From: Leucogyrophana mollusca
Taxonomy: Eukaryota > Basidiomycota > Agaricomycetes > Boletales
DNA length: 64,000 bases
Direction: 5' to 3'
Assembly (NCBI GenBank): GCA_021014945.1
Contig: MU266351.1
Location: forward strand, 124,001 to 188,000
Part shown: positions 49,238 to 60,475 of the stretch, piece by piece
How the letters are laid out: each line of letters begins with the position of its first letter
Numbering within the stretch: position 1 is the first letter of the stretch
Made by a program: the position numbers and the translations under genes
The notes under the pieces: generated by a model
Seen by the model: the letters and a program-made list of their open reading frames with translations, nothing else
What the model was told of the DNA's origin: nothing
Database searches by the model: none

Positions 49238-52200
49238 CCACGGTGCCTGCTCTGTGGCGAAAAGTGTTTCGGCGCCTGGCGCGATTGATGCCAGTGTGGT
49301 GAACAATGTCCAAACCGAGCCGCAAGTGTTTTGATGCTTTACGCAGGGAGAAAGAGAATCCCAAGGCGTTGGAAGGTAGTGACGAATGTCTCAGGCCAGT
49401 CGTGGTATACGTCTGAGTTTGTAGTCGACCACTTTATCAGATAAGAGAGATTAACAGCTACATAAAAGTTTACAAATATTGGTTCTAGGGCTACAGTATG
49501 CAAATGCTGTCAAGTCATCAACATTCGGTAGTCATGTGGGATGGTTTAGAATCTCCGCAGATCCTGTACTATTCCTTTCTGCAATACTCATAGCCCCCAC
49601 ATCGCCTGTCGCCCTCCGTAGTTGAATCGCAGGAGTGTTGGTCTGACCAAGTTCGATTGGTGAGTCGGAGGAGCGGCGACTTTTCAGTGATCCACGGAGC
49701 CGCGAAAGCAAGCTTGGACTTGGTTGGACAGGGGAGGACCGATATTCCTCGGGTTCGGCGGTGAGCTCTGGGGAGGAAGCGATTGCCGTTTCCCGAGGTC
49801 TCTCACGTTCGTCGCCAGCGATATAAGCGCACCAAATAATGAGGGCACAGACAGCGAACAATACGAGGCCGACGGGCACCCGGGAGGGGATATCGCCGGG
49901 TTTGCACCATTCGATAGAGAATGCAATCAAAAAGAAAACCATGCTAGCAGGAAAAGAACGATGTCAGAAAAGACACAAGAAAACGGAAAGATACTCACCC
50001 CCACATAAGGAGAGCGTATGGAAGGCTGTACGCTATGGCAAGTTTCTCAAGGCCGTGTTTTTCGTGGTTCATCTTCTGCAAGAACTTAGCCTAAACGAAA
50101 CGTGGAAAAGATTGTCAGAGATGCCCAAGTGTAGCGATTGGCAGGGGCTCACAGCTTCGTGTGCGGTATCCCGACCCGAAGTACGGTTGTGCCGAACAAA
50201 AGTCAACCCGAGTACAATACTTCCGAAACTGGCGACCAGCGACATGTAACTGGCGATTTGGGTCAGGGCTCGGCCCCCTCCGTTGTCGACAGTTTGGATG
50301 GCCAGAAACCCCACATTCGCGTTCAAGAGCACTGTGGCCTGGGCGCAATTATGAGGAGCAATCAAGTCGAAGAGAGCATCGCTACTGACCATAAGATTGA
50401 AGTCTTGCAGCTCGCTGTTGAGTTTGGTGGTGAATTTATTCCAGGTGCTGATACTCGTGATTTGATCAACAAAGATGGCGTGCAAAGCTCGGATGTGGGC
50501 ATTAGGGGCATTGAAAAGGAGGGGAGCCACAGTTCTCATAATCTTGGACCTTTTGTAGCTCCAGCCGTGAACCGTCTGATCAAAGCACAGTCGGGCACCT
50601 TGCTGACCATGGAAATTCATGTATTTGTTGCGAGCTGGGTGCTTGGTAAGTAAAGGGAACAAGGAAGACGAAGAAACCCCTACTGAAGATATACATCATC
50701 CTCCCTTCAAATTTCATCAGCTCTAAGAACCGTGATTCAGTCGAAAAACCCAAGGGCCGGCTCACCAACGATGATTGCCGAATGGTGTTTGTCACCCATG
50801 CTGTCCACTGGCACAAAGAAGACCGTTGACACAATGCAAGTACAAAGACGAGGGATACATACCCTTGATCCCGTCCACGATCGGGAGCTGGGTTTTCAGC
50901 TCATCGGCACTGAAAGGTGCGGGAGAACGATTCGAAGTCAAGTGGTCTGTAAAAACGGCGTTTGAAACGCGTTCATTCGTCGTCGAAAAGGTATGTTTCA
51001 CCCACCACAGCTAGCGTGCAACATCATATCTCTGAGTTCGTCAACAATAGCCTGAGTTACTTGACACATGTTAGGAAAAAGATCCCAGTGTTTCCTAAGT
51101 AAACGTTCAGCTGGACTGACGACCTGAAGTAGACATTCGATGTCAGCAGTCTTGCAGACAGCCCGGAATCAAAACATACGTACACATGCAGGATCCAAAG
51201 CCTACCAATACTGTGCCTGGACTGCAAATTCTGGGCGCGTGAAATTAATAAAATCTCGCAAAAACCAGCAGGCACATGCCTACTTTTATGCGAAAGCGAA
51301 GTGACCCCTTTGCAGTCCTGGAGGATGAGACATGCATCGTAATCCTGTAGCCAGAAGAGACATCGACCGCGCGGATTGACAAAGTAATAACAACACAGAA
51401 CCCCATACTCGTCGCACTTTGGCTCGAGCACAAGTTCAATTTCCTCATAAGCCAAGGGGAGGTTTTCGTCTCGAATAGTTTGGCGCAGTGCTTCGTGTAG
51501 GTAGTGGGTATAGTAATCAATATCTTCAAAGATCTCGGGGTCGCAAATATCGAGTTCAGTAAATGTCCTCTGGTGAAAAGATGAGTGGGCCATGATGGCT
51601 TGCTAAATCCTTTAACGAGACATACCGTTTCTTCGTGCAAGAAGTAGCGTGCGCCTTCGGGATGAACATGCGCCGACCACCCATCCGGAATGCTCCCCCT
51701 GAGTGGAATCTTTAGTAGCGATTTCACATCAACGTCGACCCACTGACTCGTGAGATGGGTATTCTATAGTCAGGGCCGTGATGCTGTGATCTGATGTCTG
51801 CGGATCTCTGACAATGATTATTCATATTGTTGGTTATGCGGCGAGAGGCAATGTGGACGTACATGACACCCCCAGGGACAGCGGATCTGTCGTAGCGATT
51901 TACCCCTATGGTAGACATTGGCCACATGCGGGGCCCTATAGTCACGATGACAGGGTCTCCAGGCTGATCGGGGTGGTCGTTGCTTGGAGGAGCGACCAAG
52001 TGAGCTGGAGAAGCTCTGAGAGTGGATGAACCAATATGAGACTCGTGTCCCAGTGTGGGGGTGGAGGCAGGCCTCAGGTTGGATAAAGGTCGTGGTGAGG
52101 GTCCGTCGTGGCGTCGGTAGGTGGAACGGCCTGATGCGCGGCTATTGAGCGAGGTACGGCTGTTGAACGAGGCAGGACTTTGTGGGCGAGACAAGTCATT

Positions 52201-53090
52201 GTCGAATCGGACGGAGGGAGTTGGAACAGCGAGATTGCGCCGGGAAGAAGTGCGGGAGGTACTTGGTCTCAAGGGACTCCCCGTAGGCCAATATCCTTCC
52301 GCGTCCTGCGCAGGTAGGACGTTTGCGAGAACAGGACTCCTCGGGCGCTGCCGCAGTCCTTGTTCTTCAGGGGTTGCATTGAGCCATGCAACTCCAGTTG
52401 TGGTACGGGTGTCATTTGAGGCGGCACTAGAGGGACGGTGTATTGAGGCTGTACCCTCTGCGTCCAAATGATTGGAAGCGAGTGAAGTCTGTGACCCTGT
52501 AGCAGCAGGGATATCGATGTGAGTAAGCTTTCTCATCGGTCGCGGAGAATGGGGCGTCAAATGGGTCGATGAGCCAATATCATGATAAGGTACATCGGAA
52601 GGAGAGGGCGGGTCCGCGCCGTGAGGTCGGCCTTGGTCGGGGGGTACTAAACTTGGGCAGACGACAATGCCTCTGAGCGCATGGCCCGCACCTGGCAGTG
52701 CAGAGTTCGCCATGCGTCCCAGGTGGAGGTCTTCTGATACAGTTGTGAGCGAGTGCCTTGGTGTCGGTTTTCTTCGGAACAAGCGCTGACGGAGGGACGA
52801 CAGCAGCAGAAGTAGGCGAGCGATGGGTCGAGACGAAGCGCAAGACGAAAGATAGCTGCGTACGAGCCTCAGGACGAGAACGAGGTACTGCGCCGCGAGC
52901 ATGGCTGCAGCGTGCAGAGCGAACTGAGGAAGAAACTAAGTCATGGGCATCATATGGCAGGATATGGGATAGCATTCGGGCGCTTGCGTCCTCGAGGCAA
53001 GACCCAAATGCTCCCAAATGGCTACGAAGTTTCGATAAGAAGGTTTCAAGCCCGCGCAAGGCTTCGAGTACTTACTCAAGAACACCTTGT
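49238..53090. repeat. Left arm of a large inverted duplication
   Basis: This stretch matches, as reverse complement, the sequence from about 53310 to 57640. The outer border falls where the shared phrase around GCACCGTGGA ends (49238 on the left, 57640 on the right). Near the centre, 53016-53050 is an inverted match of 53347-53380. The arm contains the upstream region of the LRR gene and WW/TM gene A. Arm-to-arm divergence is substantial, so the event is old. Confidence 0.85.
49532..52713 (-). CDS. WW-domain multi-pass membrane protein, copy A
   Basis: Belongs to a family I know from mushroom genomes as uncharacterised WW-domain membrane proteins. The start was set at 52713 (MANSALPGAG) because copy B shares it; an upstream in-frame ATG at 52902 would add a hydrophobic 63-residue N-terminus. 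Order: long Ser/Pro-rich disordered region; WW-like module (IPDGWSAHVHPEGARYFLHE, the second conserved Trp lacking); a helical region (YYTHYLHEALRQTIRDENLP); YYFVNPRGRCLFWLQDYDA; QYWKHWDLFPN; NFHGQQGARL; NAPNAHIRALHAIFVDQI; then three hydrophobic segments (ATVLLNANVGFLAIQTVD, YMSLVASFGSIVLGLTFV, and MVFFLIAFSIEW plus VGLVLFAVCALIIWCAYIAG). Contains a 25-nt micro-exon. The last exon ends in a Ser-rich tail at 49532. Confidence 0.82.
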
Positions 53091-53631
53091 ACAATGTGGC
53101 GCTTACTTCCCCGCATTCACTCCCACACACCGATATCTTCAGGTCTGTACTTAGCTATGTATTTCCCTCCTTTTTACCCACAGTATTTCTGCCTGAATTT
53201 TCACGTCTTAATCTTATTCAATCTCGTACGTGCATTTTGCTCTCTGTTGCTTCTATTCGACCGTCTTACAAGATGAGCATGAGAAGACGCACAGGAGCGC
53301 ACAGGATCCTTGAGCGCCATGGCTGTTCTTGCGAGTCCTACGCGCGCTTGAACCTTCTTACCGAAACTTCGTAGCCATTTAGGAGGGAAATTCCCAACAT
53401 TCACGTATCTTATCATATGCACCGTGATGCCCGTTCGTTCTGCACGCTATACTTGCGACACAGCACCTTGCTCCCTTCCCGAGATTTAAATGCAGGCAGC
53501 TTTCGTCTTGCACTTCATCTCGACCCATCGCTCGCCTACTTCTTTCGTCCCTCCGTCAGCGCTTGTTCCAAAGAAAACCGGGACCAAGGAACTCGCTCAC
53601 AATTGTATTGGAAGACCTCTACGCGAGACGC
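52714..53631. other. Centre of the inverted duplication: spacer and divergent promoters
   Basis: Inverted similarity continues to about 53090 on the left and 53310 on the right, leaving roughly 220-280 bp of unpaired spacer around 53,200. It lies between the two divergent WW/TM genes and must hold both promoters. No other gene seen. Confidence 0.6.
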
Positions 53632-56600
53632 ATGGCGAATTCTGTACTGCCAGGTGCGGGCCATGCGCTCAGAGGCATTGTCGTCTGCCCGAGCTTAGTA
53701 CCTCCAGACCAAAGTCGACCTCACGGCGCAGACACGCCCTCCCCTTCCGATGTACCTTACGTCGGCTCATCGACCCACTTGACAACTCATTCCCCTCGAC
53801 CTGTAGGAAGGCTCACTCACCTCGATATTCCCGCTGCTACAGGGTCGCAGACTTCGATCGCTTTCAATTATTTGGATGCAGAGGATACTGGTTCATCGCT
53901 CACTCACCTCGATATTTCCGCTGCTACAGGGTCGCAGACTTCGATCGCTTCCGATTATCTGGATGCAGAGGATACAGCCTCAATACATCAACCCTCTAGT
54001 GCCGCCTCAAACGATAACCATAGGGCAACCGGAGCTACATGGCTCAATGTAGCCTCTGAACAAGCGCCGCGGCAGCGTCCAGGGAGTCCTGCTATCGGAA
54101 ACGCCCTACCTGCCCAGGATGCGGAGGGGTGCTGGCCTACGGCAGGTCCCTTGGGGCCAAGTACCTCCCGCACTTCTTCCCAACGCAATCTCGCTATTTC
54201 AACTCCCTCCGTCCGATTCGACAATGACTCGTCTCGCCCACAAAGTCCTGCCTCGTTCGACAGCCGTACCTCGCTCAACAGCCGCGCATCAGGCCGTTCC
54301 ACCTACCGACGCTACGACGGACCCTCACCACGACCTTTATCTAACCTAAGGCCTGCCTCCAACCCCACACCGGGAAACGAGTCTCATATTGGTCCAACCA
54401 CTCTCGGAGCTTCACCAGCTCACTTGGTTGCTTCTTCAGATAACGACCGCCTTGATCACCCTGGCGACCCTGTCATCGTGACTATAGGGCCCCGCGTTTC
54501 TCCAATGTCTACCATGGGAGTAAGTCGCTACGACAGACCCGCTGATCCTTGGGGGGTCATGTACGTCCACAATGACTCTCGCCGCATAACCAACAATATG
54601 AATCATCGTTGTCAGAGATCCAAATATATCGGATCACAGCATTACGGCCCTGACTATGGAATACCCATCTCACGAGTCAGTGGATCAACGTTGATGTGGA
54701 TTCGCTACTAAAAATTCCATTCAGAGGGCCCATTCCGGATGGGTGGTCTGCGCATGTTCACCCCGAAGGCGCACGCTACTTCTTGCACGAAGAAACGGTA
54801 TGTCTCGTTAAAGGATTTAGCAAGCCATCATGGCCCACTCATCTTTTCATCAGAGGACATTTACTGAAGTCGACATTTGCGATTCCGACATCTTTGAAGA
54901 TATTAATTACTATACCCACTACCTACACGAAGCACTGCGCCAAACTATTCGAGACGAAAACCTCCCCCTGGCTTATGAGGAAATTGAACTTGTGCTCGAA
55001 CCAAAGTACGACGAGTATGGGCTTCTGTGTTGCTATTACTTTGTCAATCCGCGCGGTCGATGTCTCTTCTGGCTACAGGATTACGATGCATGTCTCATCC
55101 TCCAGGACTGCAAAGGGGTCACTTCGCTTTCGCATAAAAGTAGGCATGTGCCTCCTGATTTTTGCGAGATTCTGTTAATACCACGCGCCCAGGATTTGCG
55201 GTGCAGGCACAGTATTGGTAGGCTTTAGACCTTCCTGTGCGCGTGTGTTTTGATTTCGACTTGTCTGCAAGACTGCTGACATCGAATGTCCACTTCAGGT
55301 CGTCAGTCCGGTTTAACGTCTACTTAGGAAACACTGGGACCTTTTTCCGAATAAGTGTCAAGTAGCCCAGGCCGTTGTTGACGAAATCAGAGATATGCTG
55401 TTGTACGCTAACTTTGGTGGGCGAAACATACCTTTTCGACGACGAATGAACTTGTTTCAAACGCCGTTTTTGCAGACCATTTGACGAGTCGTTCTTCCGC
55501 ACGTTTTAGTGCCGATGAGCTGAAAAACCACCTCTCGATCGTTGACGGGATTAAGGGCATGTATCCCTTCGTGTTCGTACTTGCATTATATTAACATTTT
55601 TTTTTGTGCCAGCGCACAGCATGAGTAACAAACACTATGCAGCAATCATCGTCGGTGAGCCCGCCCCCGGGAATTTCGACTAAATCACGATTCCCAGAAC
55701 TGATGGAATTTGAAGGGAGGATGATGTATACCTTCAGTGGGTGTATCTTGGTCTTCCTTGTTTCCTTTGCTTACCAACGCCCAGCTCAGCACCACTACTT
55801 GGATTTTCACGTTCAACCAAACTCCCGCCTACGCGCTGATCAGACTGATCATGGCTGGAAATACAGCAGGTCTAAGACTATGAGCATTGTAGCGCCATTC
55901 CTTTTCAACGCTCCGGATGCCTATATCCAAGCTTTGCACACCATCTTCGTTAATGATATCCCGGATATCGATGCTTGGAACATGTTCAATATCCAACTGA
56001 CCAAAGAGCGACAGGATTTCAACCTTCTCGTCAGTAGTTGCATTTTTGTCGCGATCATTGCTCAGTTTGCTTTCAGGCCACAGTTCTCCTAGGTACCAAT
56101 GTTGGTTTTCTTTCCATCCAGACTGTGGATGATGGAGGTGGCAGATCCCTGTCCCAAATCGTCAGTTATATGTCGCTAGTCGCTAGCATCGGAAGCATCG
56201 TACTCGGATTGACCTTTGTTCGGGCCAACCGTACTTCAGGGCGGGCTACCGCGCACCAAGCTGTGAGCTAGCCACTTTGCTAAGGCATCTCTGATAGTAT
56301 ATTGCACGCTGATCGTTTCATTTAGGCCGGGTTTTTAGCGAGGATAAAAGCCAGCAACAGAGGGTTCGAGAAACTTGCCATAGCCTACAGCCTTCCGTAC
56401 GCCCTCCTTTTGTGGGGGTGGGTATCCTTCTGCGTTCTTGGTGGCACTTTTTAATGTTGCTCTACTCTGCTAGCATGGTTTTCTTTTTGATTGCGTTCTC
56501 TGTCGAGTGGTGCACACCCGGCGATGTTCCCTCTCTGGTGCCCGTTGGCCTCGCAATCTTCACTGTTTGTGTCCTCGTGGTGTGGAGTGCTTCCATCGCC

Positions 56601-56795
56601 GGCGAACACGAAAGATATGAGAAAAGAGAAGTCACGGTACCTCTGACACAGAGCACTACCGAACCCGGAGAATATTGGTCCTCCTCTGCGCAACCAAGTT
56701 TGCTTTCGCGGCTCCGCGGATCACTAAAGAGTCGCCACTCCCCCGACTCACCAACCGAACTTAGGCAGACTAGTGAAGGTAGCTCGTTGGGCTAG
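53632..56795 (+). CDS. WW-domain multi-pass membrane protein, copy B
   Basis: Paralogue of copy A in the opposite orientation. Exons include 53632-54560, 54677-54797, 54854-55139, a 25-nt micro-exon 55193-55217, 55328-~55414 and onward. Key blocks: IPDGWSAHVHPEGARYFLHE, YYFVNPRGRCLFWLQDYDA, FAVQAQYW joined to KHWDLFPN, NAPDAYIQALHTIFVNDI, ATVLLGTNVGFLSIQTVD, YMSLVASIGSIVLGLTFV, MVFFLIAFSVEW. The intron at 55557-55612 has a GC donor where copy A has GT. An 87-bp tandem repeat lengthens the disordered part by 29 residues. The C-terminus stops early (SEGSSLG) because an insertion of about 480 bp separates it from the ancestral end. The frame is otherwise open, so the gene may still be expressed. 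Confidence 0.78.
53811..53984 (+). repeat. 87-bp tandem duplication inside WW/TM gene B
   Basis: Two adjacent near-identical 87-bp units start at 53811 and 53898, each coding LTHLDI(P/S)AATGSQTSIA and a following DYLDAEDT-like phrase. Copy A has a single unit. The length is a multiple of three, so the frame is kept. Confidence 0.9.
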
Positions 56796-57256
56796 GAACA
56801 GAAACAGTTGTACACTTTCACATTATCACCATCATATTTTTCATTTCCCTTTATCTGTAGCTAACCACACCCACCCCTCTACATAGTCACAGTATACCTC
56901 CCTCGCCACTGTACTCATCCCATATAACTCACTACATCCCGATATCACATCCCTTTCATACGTCTCTTTCTCTACTTATGACATCAGATACACAGCCCAG
57001 TCCTGGTTGAATACCTCGAGGCGACCATTCAACATGGTCACTTGCCGTTTTCATATCCCCTTTGTACTTACTTCCCGGTCTCTGTTTTACTATAAATACC
57101 AGCCATGTCGTAGACCCATAGGCATCGAATCCAGCTCCCGTTTTCTTGATTCTATCCATTGTTCGACAAGTCCGCATCGTCGCCTTAGCATTTTTCGTCG
57201 ATCGTTCTCGCTTTTCGTCTCCCCTTGGAACTCACGCGCTCTGTAGCAAACTTACA
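56774..57256. mobile_element. ~480-bp insertion in the last exon of gene B, possibly a solo LTR
   Basis: Compared with copy A, the coding phrase before and after this segment is continuous there (GQTNTPAIQLRRATGD), but here it is split: the left half ends near 56772, the right half resumes at 57257-57262. The inserted DNA begins TG and ends CA, is pyrimidine-rich, and has an internal TATA element (57091-57098), as an LTR would. I see no clear target-site duplication and no retroelement genes, so the identity is uncertain. Confidence 0.5.
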
Positions 57257-57990
57257 TGAGCACTCCTGGGATTCGACTGTGGAGGGCGACAGGCGATGTG
57301 GGGACTACAAGTATTGCAGAAAGGAATAGTACAGGATCCCACATGACTACCGAATATTGATGACTTGACAGCATTTGCATACTGTAGCCCTCCGACCATT
57401 CGGTGGACCTTTATGTAGCTGTTGATCTCTTATCTGATAAAGTGGTCAACTACAAACTCAGACGTATACCACGACTGGCCTGAGACATTCGCCACTACCT
57501 TCCAACGCCTTGGGATTCTCTCTCCCCTGCGTAAAGCATCAAAACACTTGCGGCTAGGTTTGGACATTGTTCACCACACTGGCATCAATTGTGCCAGACG
57601 CCGAAACACCTTTCGCCAGATAGGCACCGTGGATTCCACGGAAAATGATAAACGAGGACCTGTCGGTGTTCCTGGTGGAACAGCCATAGTGTGTAATTAT
57701 CCTGTATGATTTCCAGAAAGGTGCTGTGCAGAGAAATTTCTAAGGACGACGGGACCAAAAAAAAAACCGATCAGAAGGTATGCTGAGCTCGAGTGTACGA
57801 AGCCTGTGGAAGTACGAGGCGGGCTGGACAAGGCAATGATAGGGCACAGGTGTGGTGAATGAGGTCGTGAGAGCACGATCTAATCTCGGGCACAGGTCCT
57901 AAGTCATGGAATGTGCTGAAGGTGTCGGAAGCACAGCATCGGCTAGGATATCGTACCCCACCAGCCTTAAGCGTAACGATACATGGTATT
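56796..57990. other. 3' part of the right arm and junction to DBR1
   Basis: Contains the rest of the insertion, the displaced ancestral C-terminal coding sequence of gene B (57262-57330), and the copied upstream DNA of the LRR gene ending near 57640. From 57640 to 57990 no gene is seen. Confidence 0.5.
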
Positions 57991-59745
57991 TTAGGATGGA
58001 GGTGGATTTATTTTGTTCTCCAGGTCGAGCATCTCGCAGAACGCGACAGTCTGTGGATTAGTATACCACGGAGCTGTGAACCGATCGGGCCTGTGAGAAA
58101 AATTCAAAACCCAGAAAGGTACAAAGCTCACGCTGTTGCATCTTTTCGTTCCCTTCGCTTCCGGGTCCAGGAGCAGTCTTCACGAAAGTCTGACAATCAT
58201 CGATGTCCCTTATCCCGAGAAAAGCAGCTGTATCTTGCGGTGATTGTTTGTTCTGCACGTTCTTTTGCACCCACTCGAGCTCTTCTTGGAATTTGGCACG
58301 CGCTGTGGGCTCGTCGGGGTAAGCGGCCTGACGGCGTGATGTTGACAGGTATGGGTGGAAGGCTCGTGTGATAGCAAGCCATTCGGGGTCATAAGTAGTT
58401 GTCGGACGTCGCCGTTGACCAGATGCGGAGGACGGCAATGAATCCGAAGGCACGGGAATGTCGATAACCTGTCAAAAGACCCTCAGACAGTCATCTTGAT
58501 GAACTGTAGCAGCATAATGGGTACCTCGAGGAAATCTCTCCGCGGTAAGCATTTGTCCAGAGCCAGGAACTTTGTTTCGGCGGGCTGCGTTGATGGTGGC
58601 GGGGGCTCTGCGACATGCTCTTCCTCATCATCAAGCGTGATTTCGTCTGGATTGCGAGGCGGTGCGTGCTCCGGCTCTGATTGGGCGGGAAGGGCCGCTT
58701 GCGTGACGGTGGCTGAATCTGTGTCAAATTCATCGTCATCGATTGTGATCTCGTCGGGATTGTGTACTGGTGTAGGTGCTGTGCCTGGATTTGAGTTGAA
58801 GCCGGGGACTTGTCCGTGATGCACAACGGCCTCAAATCGAACGTGAAGATGTGCTGAAAACCACCACTGCGGGCGGAGAGTCTGCAAGAGACCCATAAGA
58901 GGCGGAGACCCGAGATTACCGGTGCTAATATCTTGCCGGAAGAAAGGCTTTCGCCGAAGGAGGGCCTGAACGTCACCATATTGCTCGATTGACTGTGGCC
59001 AGTCGTGCGACAGAAATATGTGTGGGGACGATAGCTATGGCCACATTTACTTTCGTCAATAAATAGTAAAGGTGAACCCAAGGTACACACTAATGAAAGG
59101 CGGCGGATATTATACTCCCTTATGTGATATATACTCCGCATCGACCCATGATCGTACGGTATCCGCTCGTGGTGGCCTGTTTGCAGATCATTGGGGTCGA
59201 ACGATATTGTACGCTAGCTGGGCGTACCTTGGTGGAAATCGTTGCTCTTGAAGATGCCTGATGCACCTGCTATGCGCAGACCGTCTATCTGGATGCACCC
59301 CGCGTGACCGAGAAAATATATGTTTGGGGCAAGCCACCCTCCATGATAGAGCTCCCAGAGGTAGTTCGAGGCCTCATGATTTCCACCAATAACGATCGTC
59401 AGCACAGGAGCTATCTTTTCGCCGGTATAATATCTGGAACAGACCACTGATAAGTTTATGCCATGAAAATGTGGATGATACCTTGTGTTTCACCTACTTG
59501 TGAAAGTCACCCAGTTGCCTATACTTCGGCGGTACGGCCATGCACTGCAGATCCCTGTGATTTCGGATGGCCTGAAAGTCACCACATATGAGAAGAAGGT
59601 CAACTAGATAGTTGTGTTTGGCTTCTAAAGTTTCTATATGTCGATAGATGGCATCCAGCGCGCCATGGCAGCAGCCTTCGATGGCAACCTACAATCAGGC
59701 TCGGTTAGGCGACTATTCCGCATGTTTATATGATCGCACCTTCAT
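57991..59745 (-). CDS. DBR1: Lariat debranching enzyme
   Basis: Metallophosphoesterase that hydrolyses the 2'-5' bond of intron lariats in the nucleus. Start at 59745: MKV, split by an intron, then [20 protein letters not shown]. Metal-binding motifs visible: [78 protein letters not shown] and [17 protein letters not shown]. Two short acidic repeats ([13 protein letters not shown] and [13 protein letters not shown]) lie in the linker. The C-terminal DBR1 domain runs [45 protein letters not shown], and ends [20 protein letters not shown] after splicing a gtgagc intron near 58130. About eight introns. Confidence 0.95.
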
Positions 59746-59815
59746 ACGTATAGTTGGTTGAGGAGGGATCGGTTGTAGATGCTGAACCAAAGCTGTTGTC
59801 GTGGCACTTTCTCCT

Positions 59816-60475
59816 GATACGCGTTCTTCCCACGGCTGCTTCCACTCCGATCATACGGGAGAAATACGGTCGATCTCGTCGACAGCCAGAATGGCGGACG
59901 CCGGTAAGCACTCTACAGTGATGATACTAGTCTTGAACTTGTCTCTTTGCAAAGGCTCTTCAGCCGACCAGGATCGGAGGTTCTCTGACGAATTGGAGCT
60001 GCTGCTCGGGTCCATGGAGTTTCCCCCTGAATTTGACAAAAAGGTCGGCCTCGCAATCCGTGTGGTGTAGCTTAGCGTACTCATCTGGCATCGCTGATAA
60101 AATATTGACATGAGGAAAGTGAACGTTCAGGCAATCAGACCATGGATTGTGAAAAAGATCACCGACCTTTTTGGCTTTGAAGACGAAGTTGCAATTGAGT
60201 ATACAATGGGCCTTCTGGAGGATGCTTCACACCCGGTACGTAGTCTTGAACAAATGTCGCTCATAGATCTTTGCTAAGCTGCTGCTCCTGCAGACTCTAA
60301 ACCCGAAAAAAATGCAAATTAACCTGACTGGTTTCTTGACAAATTCGACACCCTCTTCCATGTCCGCACTGTGGAACCTCTTGCTGGAGGCTCAAGATTC
60401 ACCCGCGGGTGTTCCACGAACCCTTGTCGAGGAAAAGAAGCAAGAAATGTAAAGACAGAACGAACGCGGTCATGG
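59816..60475 (+). pseudogene. Truncated duplicate of SRRM1 (PWI part only)
   Basis: DNA-level copy of 3314-~4073, including the SRRM1 introns, so not a retrocopy. It keeps MADAG, DQDRRFSD, the PWI core (IRPWIVKKITDLFGFEDEVA) and QINLTGFLTNSTPS. The acceptors before exons 2 and 3 are lost: the parental exon 2 start is deleted, and AAAAAAAG before VDMRKV reads AAAATA here. A TAA follows EEKKQEM at about 60449, and the RGG and RS domains are absent; a deletion joins the parent's 3977 and ~4046 regions. Most differences in the PWI exon change the amino acid, as expected without selection. It abuts the DBR1 promoter. Confidence 0.87.

Larger units (their letters stand above)
53310..57640. repeat. 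Right arm of the large inverted duplication
   Basis: Inverted copy of 49238-53090. It contains WW/TM gene B, a displaced copy of the gene's ancestral C-terminal coding stretch (57262-57330), and at its outer end (57340-57640) a copy of the region upstream of the LRR gene. It is longer than the left arm mainly because of an 87-bp tandem duplication (53811-53984) and an insertion of about 480 bp (56774-57256). Confidence 0.85.

Noticed and set aside
55314..55316. Apparent in-frame TAA in WW/TM gene B just before the KHWDLFPN segment, suggesting a pseudogene
   Set aside because: Using the acceptor at CTTAG (55326-55327) joins QYW directly to KHWDLFPN, as in the family and in copy A, and leaves the TAA inside the intron.
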